Positions 47,843-51,754 of a stretch of 51,754 nucleotides of DNA are shown here, piece after piece; the first letter of the stretch is position 1; each line of letters opens with the position of its first letter. The DNA comes from Mycobacterium sp. 1165178.9. Lineage in GTDB: Bacteria > Actinomycetota > Actinomycetes > Mycobacteriales > Mycobacteriaceae. The DNA is taken from contig NZ_LZMB01000580.1 of the NCBI RefSeq assembly GCF_001673555.1, positions 1-51,754 on the forward strand. Reading direction: 5' to 3'. The notes under the pieces were generated by a model. That model was not told the origin of the DNA, made no database searches, and saw nothing but the letters and a program-made list of their open reading frames with translations. The position numbers and the translations under genes are program-made.

Positions 47843-48625
47843 GTGTCCGTGCGAATAACCGTGCTCGGCTGCTCGGGCAGCGTGGTCGGTCCGGATTCGC
47901 CCGCATCGGGTTATCTGCTCCGGGCACCGGATACTCCGCCGTTGGTCATCGACTTCGGCGGGGGCGTCCTCGGCGCGTTACAGCGGTATGCCGATCCCGG
48001 TTCCGTGCACGTGCTGTTGTCCCATCTGCATGCCGACCATTGTTTGGATTTGCCCGGACTGTTCGTGTGGCGGCGCTACCACCCGACACGTCCGCTGGGT
48101 AAGGCGTTGCTCTACGGGCCGGGCGACACCTGGTCGCGCTTGGGCGCCGCATCGTCGCCCTACGGCGGTGAGATCGACGATTGTTCGGACATTTTTGACG
48201 TCCGCCATTGGGTTGACGGCGAGCCGGTGACGATTGGCGCGCTGACGGTGACACCGCGCGTGGTGGCTCATCCGACCGAGTCCTACGGACTGAAGATCAC
48301 CGATCCCTCGGGCGCATCGTTCGTCTACAGCGGCGACACCGGTACCTGCGATCAGCTCGTCGAGTTGGCTCGCGACGCCGATGTCTTCCTGTGCGAGGCC
48401 TCGTGGACCCACTCGCCGGAGCGGCCGCCCGCGCTGCACCTGTCGGGCACCGAGGCCGGCCGGGCCGCGACCGCGGCCGGGGTTCACGAACTGTTGTTGA
48501 CGCACATCCCGCCGTGGACCTCCCGCGAGGACGTGATCACCGAGGCCAAGGCGGAGTTCGATGGTCCCGTGCATGCGGTGGTGTGCGGGGAGACGTTCGA
48601 TATCCGCCGCTCCGAGCGGGTCTGA
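47843..48625 (+). CDS. Metallo-beta-lactamase-fold phosphodiesterase (Rv1339-like)
   Basis: The 260-residue protein has the MBL metal motif HLHADHCLD preceded by SVHVLLS, then downstream VVAHPTESYGLKI, YSGDTG and LLLTHIPPW ligands. The M. tuberculosis homologue Rv1339 is described as an atypical class II cyclic-nucleotide phosphodiesterase lowering cAMP. GTG 47843 (VSVRITVLGCSG) is taken as start; the frame is open from ATG 47798 as well. Its presence in the same window as a class III cyclase is notable but the genes are 18 kb apart. Confidence 0.9.
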   Translation: MSVRITVLGCSGSVVGPDSPASGYLLRAPDTPPLVIDFGGGVLGALQRYADPGSVHVLLSHLHADHCLDLPGLFVWRRYHPTRPLGKALLYGPGDTWSRLGAASSPYGGEIDDCSDIFDVRHWVDGEPVTIGALTVTPRVVAHPTESYGLKITDPSGASFVYSGDTGTCDQLVELARDADVFLCEASWTHSPERPPALHLSGTEAGRAATAAGVHELLLTHIPPWTSREDVITEAKAEFDGPVHAVVCGETFDIRRSERV

Positions 48626-48654
48626 GCCACCCGCGGCGGTGCTGAAGTGCCCGC

Positions 48655-48660
48655 TAGTGT
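48655..48660 (+). promoter_or_regulatory. -10 element for leaderless rphA transcript
   Basis: TAGTGT ends 7 nt before GTG 48668. No -35 is evident. Confidence 0.4.
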
Positions 48661-48667
48661 TGGCGGC

Positions 48668-49447
48668 GTGACGAGACGAGAAGACGGCCGCCTCGACGAC
48701 GAGCTTCGGCCCGTCGTCATCACCCGCGGTTTCACCGATCACCCCGCCGGTTCGGTATTGATCGAATTCGGCCACACGAAGGTCATGTGTACGGCCAGCG
48801 TGACCGAGGGGGTGCCGCGCTGGCGAAAGGGATCGGGCCTGGGGTGGCTGACCGCGGAGTACGCGATGTTGCCGTCGGCAACCCACACCCGCTCGGACCG
48901 CGAATCGGTAAAGGGCCGCCTGTCCGGGCGCACCCAGGAGATCAGCCGGCTGATCGGGCGGTCGCTGCGTGCCTGCATCGACCTGGCGGCACTGGGTGAG
49001 AACACCATCGCCGTTGACTGCGACGTCCTGCAGGCCGACGGCGGCACGCGCACCGCGGCCATCACGGGCGCGTTCGTGGCGTTGTCCGACGCGGTGACCT
49101 ATCTCGCGGCTTTGGGCAAGCTGTCGGATCCCCGGCCGTTGTCCTGCGCGATCGCGGCGGTCAGCGTCGGCGTGGTTGACGGGCGGATCCGCGTCGACCT
49201 GCCTTATGAAGAGGACGCCCGCGCCGAGGTCGACATGAACGTCGTCGCCACCGACACGGGGACCCTCGTGGAGGTGCAGGGGACCGGTGAGGGGGCGACC
49301 TTCCCGCGCTCGACGCTGGACAAATTGCTCGACGTGGCGCTGGCTGCGTGTGACAAGTTGTTCGCCGCGCAGCGCGAGGCGCTCCAGCTCCCATATCCCG
49401 GCGTGCTCCCCGAGGGGGCACCGGCGCCGAAGGCGTTCGGCAGCTGA
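48668..49447 (+). CDS. rphA: Ribonuclease PH
   Basis: Phosphorolytic 3' exoribonuclease that trims tRNA and rRNA precursors. The 259-residue length equals M. tuberculosis RphA. Recognisable are [48 protein letters not shown], the arginine-rich [20 protein letters not shown] and [22 protein letters not shown] 48668 fits the family; a longer frame from 48647 is not needed. Its TGA overlaps the CTG that begins the conserved part of rdgB. Confidence 0.96.
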   Translation: MTRREDGRLDDELRPVVITRGFTDHPAGSVLIEFGHTKVMCTASVTEGVPRWRKGSGLGWLTAEYAMLPSATHTRSDRESVKGRLSGRTQEISRLIGRSLRACIDLAALGENTIAVDCDVLQADGGTRTAAITGAFVALSDAVTYLAALGKLSDPRPLSCAIAAVSVGVVDGRIRVDLPYEEDARAEVDMNVVATDTGTLVEVQGTGEGATFPRSTLDKLLDVALAACDKLFAAQREALQLPYPGVLPEGAPAPKAFGS

Positions 49448-50055
49448 CCCGCCTGCTGGTCGCCAGCCGCAACCCGAAGAAGCTCATTGAGTTGCGCCGG
49501 GTGCTCGATGCTGCCGGCCTGACAGGATTGAGCCTGGTCTCGCTCGATGACGTTGCGCCGTTTGAGGAAGCGCCGGAGACGGGTGCGATGTTCGAGGACA
49601 ACGCCTTGGTTAAGGCGCGCGATGCGTTCAACGCGAGCGGGCTGGCGAGCGTGGCCGACGATTCCGGGCTGGAGGTCACCGCACTGAACGGCATGCCCGG
49701 TGTGCTGTCGGCGCGCTGGTCGGGCACCCACGGCGACGACGCGGGCAACACCGCGTTGCTATTGGCGCAATTGCGCGACGTGCCCGAGGGACGTCGCGGT
49801 GCGGCGTTCGTGTCCGCCTGTGCGCTCGTCTCGGCCGCAGGAGAGGTCGTCGTGCGCGGCGAGTGGCCGGGAAGCATCGCGCGCGAACCGCGCGGCGACG
49901 GCGGCTTCGGCTACGACCCGGTCTTCGTTCCGCATGGGCATGACCGCACGGCAGCAGAGCTGAGCCCGACGGAGAAGGACGCGGTCTCGCATCGCGGTCG
50001 CGCGCTGCGACTGCTTTTGCCCGCGCTGGAGAGGCTGGCCCGATCTGGCGAGTAG
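49444..50055 (+). CDS. rdgB: dITP/XTP pyrophosphatase, apparent CTG start
   Basis: Ham1/RdgB enzyme hydrolysing non-canonical purine triphosphates (dITP, XTP). The conserved N-terminal [18 protein letters not shown], with the SRNxxK substrate loop, begins right after CTG 49444. The only later in-frame start near the N-terminus is TTG 49492, which would delete this motif; no ATG, GTG or TTG lies in frame for at least 15 codons upstream. M. tuberculosis has GTG at the equivalent place. CTG overlaps the rphA stop as CTGA. Other motifs are [35 protein letters not shown] and the terminal SHRGRAL. About 203 residues. Confidence 0.88.
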   Translation: MTRLLVASRNPKKLIELRRVLDAAGLTGLSLVSLDDVAPFEEAPETGAMFEDNALVKARDAFNASGLASVADDSGLEVTALNGMPGVLSARWSGTHGDDAGNTALLLAQLRDVPEGRRGAAFVSACALVSAAGEVVVRGEWPGSIAREPRGDGGFGYDPVFVPHGHDRTAAELSPTEKDAVSHRGRALRLLLPALERLARSGE

Positions 50056-50065
50056 CTAATTTGGC

Positions 50066-50083
50066 GAGGCCCGGGAGGGCTTC
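50066..50083 (+). terminator. Hairpin after rdgB
   Basis: GAGGCCC, loop GGGA, GGGCTTC (one G-T pair) begins 10 bp after the rdgB stop, followed by GTTGACTTTCG without a full T-run. A plausible weak terminator for rphA-rdgB. Confidence 0.45.
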
Positions 50084-50181
50084 GTTGACTTTCGTCCCAC
50101 AGACGCTCCGCAGATCAATTACCTTTTGCCCGCCTTCTAGCGACAACTTGTTTCTGCCCGACGTCGTCGCTCGGAGGCGGG

Positions 50182-50207
50182 CACTCGCGGTGCCATGCCC
50201 GCGAGTG
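50182..50207 (-). terminator. Hairpin after the DUF3817 gene
   Basis: CACTCGCGG (50182-50190) and CCGCGAGTG (50199-50207) form a perfect 9-bp stem with an 8-nt loop, 18 bp beyond the stop of the minus-strand gene ending at 50226. No U-run, as is common for mycobacterial hairpins. Confidence 0.5.
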
Positions 50208-50225
50208 AGGTGTGGCGGAGGTGGC

Positions 50226-50576
50226 CTACAAGCCGAAACGCGCCTTGACGTCGCGGGTCTGGAAGTGCTCGACGATGATGCCGAGCAGCGGGATAGTCCC
50301 GGACAGCAGTACACCGACCGTCTTGCCGAGCGGCCAGCGCACCTTGACCGCCAGATTGAACGCCGTCAAGACGTAGATGAAGTACACCCAGCCGTGGACG
50401 ACTTCGATCCACCGGATCTCGTGGTTGAAGGCGAGGTGCGAGACGATCTCGTAGCACAACGCGATAAGCCACAGGCCGGTCGTCCACGCCATGATCCGGT
50501 AGCCGAGCAACGCGGTGCGGATCTTGTCGACGGGGACTGCAGGCACTGATGTTCCGGGCGTTTCCGGTGTCGTCAT
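50226..50576 (-). CDS. DUF3817 membrane protein (Rv1342c-like)
   Basis: A 116-residue protein with about three membrane helices (near 27-48, 58-78, 84-102), including GWVYFIYVLTAFNLAVKVRWP, the conserved core of DUF3817, often found fused or next to transporters. Function unknown. ATG 50576 overlaps the lprD stop, so the two are co-expressed. Confidence 0.9.
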   Translation of the reverse strand: MTTPETPGTSVPAVPVDKIRTALLGYRIMAWTTGLWLIALCYEIVSHLAFNHEIRWIEVVHGWVYFIYVLTAFNLAVKVRWPLGKTVGVLLSGTIPLLGIIVEHFQTRDVKARFGL

Positions 50577-50953
50577 GCGGTTGTCCTCTTCTGCTTTTCG
50601 GCGTCTTGCGCTGCGAGCTCGGCCAGGTAGGCGTTGTACTCCCGCAGCGCTGGGTCGTCGGATGTCTGCGGCGCGGCCTTGGGCCGGTCTGGCAGCAACC
50701 CGGCGGGTATCTCCGTCATTGCGTCTGTGTGTCGCGGCTGTGGTGGTTCCTCTTCATAGCGAACGAATTTGCGGTATGCGTACACACAGAACCCAGCGAA
50801 CAGCGGCCATTGCAACGCATAGCCGAGGTTTTGGAATGAGCCGGAGACGGAATTGAACCTGGTCCACTGCCACCAGCCCAGAGCCAGGCACCCGCACGCC
50901 GCAACGACCACCAGCGCGATCAGCGCGGGCCTGCGACGATGCGTAGTGGACAC
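50573..50953 (-). CDS. lprD: Putative lipoprotein LprD
   Basis: A 126-residue protein matching M. tuberculosis LprD in length. The N-terminal basic stretch and hydrophobic segment end in VVAACG, a lipobox-like site at about residue 20. A second hydrophobic segment near 42-58 (QWPLFAGFCVYAYRKF) means it could instead be a two-helix membrane protein; the lipoprotein label is tentative. The C-terminus is polar with REYNAYLAELAAQDAEKQKR. GTG 50953 has TACGGT 6 nt upstream. Confidence 0.88.
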   Translation of the reverse strand: MSTTHRRRPALIALVVVAACGCLALGWWQWTRFNSVSGSFQNLGYALQWPLFAGFCVYAYRKFVRYEEEPPQPRHTDAMTEIPAGLLPDRPKAAPQTSDDPALREYNAYLAELAAQDAEKQKRTTA

Positions 50954-50959
50954 CCCTTG

Positions 50960-50965
50960 ACCGTA
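50960..50965 (-). promoter_or_regulatory. -10 element for leaderless lprD transcript
   Basis: Minus-strand TACGGT ends 6 nt before GTG 50953. Confidence 0.45.
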
Positions 50966-50982
50966 CCGCTCATGATTTGGGC

Positions 50983-50998
50983 CCGACGAATTCGTCGG
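50983..50998. promoter_or_regulatory. 16-bp perfect palindrome between lprD and tRNA-Leu
   Basis: CCGACGAATTCGTCGG, a perfect dyad with no central spacer, 30 bp upstream of lprD and 50 bp upstream of the tRNA. Operator-like; no regulator is recognised. TACGAT at 51034-51039 is a possible -10 for the tRNA. Confidence 0.45.
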
Positions 50999-51048
50999 AT
51001 CCGCTCGCGACAACCCGGAGCTTCCACAAGGGATACGATCGCCACGCT

Positions 51049-51132
51049 GCGGGCGTGATGGAATTGGCAGACATGCCGGCTTTAGGTGCCGGTGCTCGAA
51101 AGAGCGTGAGGGTTCGAGTCCCTCCGCCCGCA
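51049..51132 (+). tRNA. tRNA-Leu (anticodon UAG)
   Basis: The acceptor stem GCGGGCG pairs with CGCCCGC, discriminator A at 51132. Anticodon stem CCGGC/GCCGG surrounds the loop TTTAGGT, giving anticodon TAG (codon CUA). A long variable arm GTGCTCGAAAGAGCGTG marks a class II tRNA, and the T arm is AGGGTTCGAGTCCCT. CCA is not encoded. Confidence 0.97.
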
Positions 51133-51345
51133 CTGATGCTTGGACGGCGCTGATGCCGGCAGATCAGTTGTCCGAGGTGTTGCGAAGCCGTCTGCAGACG
51201 CCGTGTCGGTATTTGCCCACACTTTCCGGTAAACACCGGGCATGCAATGGCACCGTTACGCGTCTAAATCGTCATCGAGCAAGTCCGCATCGGTGTCCAT
51301 TGTCATATTCGCCGAGGCGCGCCCATATAAGCGTGCATAAGGCCT
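51133..51345. other. Region after tRNA-Leu with no recognised gene
   Basis: These 213 bases are less GC-rich than the neighbouring core genes and show no convincing coding frame, no copy of the tRNA 3' end and no integrase-type att duplication within the window. A longer shadow frame (51153-51584) overlaps the candidate ORF below in a different phase and has no recognisable features. Confidence 0.6.
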
Positions 51346-51588
51346 ATGGCCTGGGCGAAGTTGATGCTCGACAGGTACAAGCGCGTCCCGAGCACCGCGG
51401 CAGCGCACTATTCCACTCTGAACGCTCCGAGGTCGATCGTTTTCCAGCTAGACGATCCCAGAATTACACTGGTGAGCACGGCGACCGCTGCAACAGCTTT
51501 GAGTGTGTTCGTGATGCTCTTCGTCTTCATCGGCCACACCTTTCTACTGGTGAGATACCGCGGCGGGCTGATCCCCCCGGCTAGCTGA
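51346..51588 (+). CDS. Candidate 80-residue membrane protein, unrecognised
   Basis: ATG 51346 opens 80 codons: a polar first half (WAKLMLDRYKRVPSTAAAHY) and a hydrophobic stretch near residues 43-68 (TATAATALSVFVMLFVFIGH) that could span the membrane, ending RYRGGLIPPAS. No family is recognised, there is no strong ribosome site, and codon use is less GC-biased than in neighbours. Its last 18 codons and stop lie in one arm of a 66-bp inverted repeat, and the other strand encodes the same 17-residue tail from the other arm. It may be a small gene of foreign origin or a remnant. Confidence 0.4.
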   Translation: MAWAKLMLDRYKRVPSTAAAHYSTLNAPRSIVFQLDDPRITLVSTATAATALSVFVMLFVFIGHTFLLVRYRGGLIPPAS

Positions 51589-51743
51589 TGCTAGCGCGGC
51601 GGCGAGTGCATTAGCCCGAACTTCACCAGCAAAGCTTTTTTTGGCAGTTTCCGCAATATTAAACACGCGTCTAAAGACCGCGCTAGCATCAGCTAGCCGG
51701 GGGGATCAGCCCGCCGCGGTATCTCACCAGTAGAAAGGTGTGG
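51534..51743. repeat. 66-bp perfect inverted repeat with 78-bp spacer
   Basis: Arms 51534-51599 and 51678-51743 are perfect reverse complements over 66 bp, starting CCACACCTTTCTACTGGTGA on each outer side. Matching continues outward as CATCG after one mismatch and stops inward at 51600/51677. The spacer (51600-51677) is AT-richer and contains CTTTTTTTGG. Each arm also holds GCTAGC-TGAT-GCTAGC, a small internal hairpin over the shared stop codon. Confidence 0.95.
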
Positions 51744-51754
51744 ACGATGCCGAT
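51689..51754 (-). CDS. Partial minus-strand frame encoding the same protein tail
   Basis: From the window edge, the minus strand reads IGIVHTFLLVRYRGGLIPPAS and then TGA at 51691-51689; the final 17 residues are identical to the end of the plus-strand ORF at 51346-51588. Only 21 codons are visible, so it may be a convergent paralogue or just the repeat read backwards. Confidence 0.3.
   Translation of the reverse strand: MGIVHTFLLVRYRGGLIPPAS

Noticed and set aside
50954-51133. 60-residue extension of lprD across the tRNA-Leu gene
   Set aside because: It would run antisense through the tRNA; the GTG at 50953 matches the known protein and has a -10 hexamer upstream.
51133-51345. Phage or island attachment site at the tRNA-Leu 3' end
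   Set aside because: No duplicate of the tRNA 3' segment and no integrase is visible within the window; it cannot be judged beyond the edge.
51534-51743. Simple fold-back artefact at a contig end
   Set aside because: Kept as a caution but not preferred: the arms are bounded on both sides by different sequence and separated by 78 unique bases, whereas a fold-back artefact would mirror everything from one turning point.

Overview
The window is high-GC mycobacterial chromosome and reads almost gene for gene like the Mycobacterium tuberculosis segment thrA (Rv1294) to lprD (Rv1343c). A single rRNA operon directly downstream of murA, a long-form 16S helix near 21,100 and MAC-like 16S signature bases point to a slow-growing Mycobacterium close to the M. 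avium complex. The species cannot be fixed from reading alone. Comparisons with M. tuberculosis are from memory of that genome, not from a search.

Layout. 1-3160: threonine genes (hom partial, thrC, thrB), with a MIRU-like tandem repeat between thrC and thrB. 3428-9636: rho, rpmE, prfA, prmC, the TsaC/Sua5-type gene and wecA, covering transcription termination, ribosome, release factor and its methylase, tRNA modification, and the first step of arabinogalactan linker synthesis. 9853-18350: the ATP synthase operon atpIBEFHAGDC plus a DUF2550 membrane protein. 18385-20291: a cobalamin adenosyltransferase and murA. 20350-25817: the rRNA operon with two promoters, 16S, 23S, 5S and a strong terminator. 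25841-30736: DNA alkylation repair (ogt, alkA/ada fusion), a membrane class III cyclase, nucS and a small zinc-finger-like protein. 30747-33581: a frameshifted methylmalonyl-CoA epimerase, a thiolase and a thioredoxin-fold protein. 33590-40780: glgE-glgB divergent from glgP (alpha-glucan metabolism). 40790-50953: dinG, pncB, clpS, DUF2017 protein, P1-family peptidase, rhomboid protease, murI, an MBL phosphodiesterase, rphA, rdgB, a DUF3817 protein and lprD. 51049-51132: tRNA-Leu(UAG). The last 600 bases hold unfamiliar sequence with a perfect 66-bp inverted repeat.

Most of the window is ordinary core genome. The points that stand out are: the 57-bp tandem repeat whose 48-codon frame overlaps the stop of thrC and the start of thrB; a one-base frameshift in the epimerase gene; absence of mec-cysO-cysM between the P1 peptidase and rhomboid genes; an rdgB frame whose only conserved-length start is CTG; a 19-bp palindrome over the rpmE -10; a hairpin just before the atpE ribosome site; a repeated pattern of TANNNT hexamers 6-7 nt before start codons, suggesting many leaderless mRNAs; and the terminal inverted repeat, whose arms encode the same protein tail on opposite strands.
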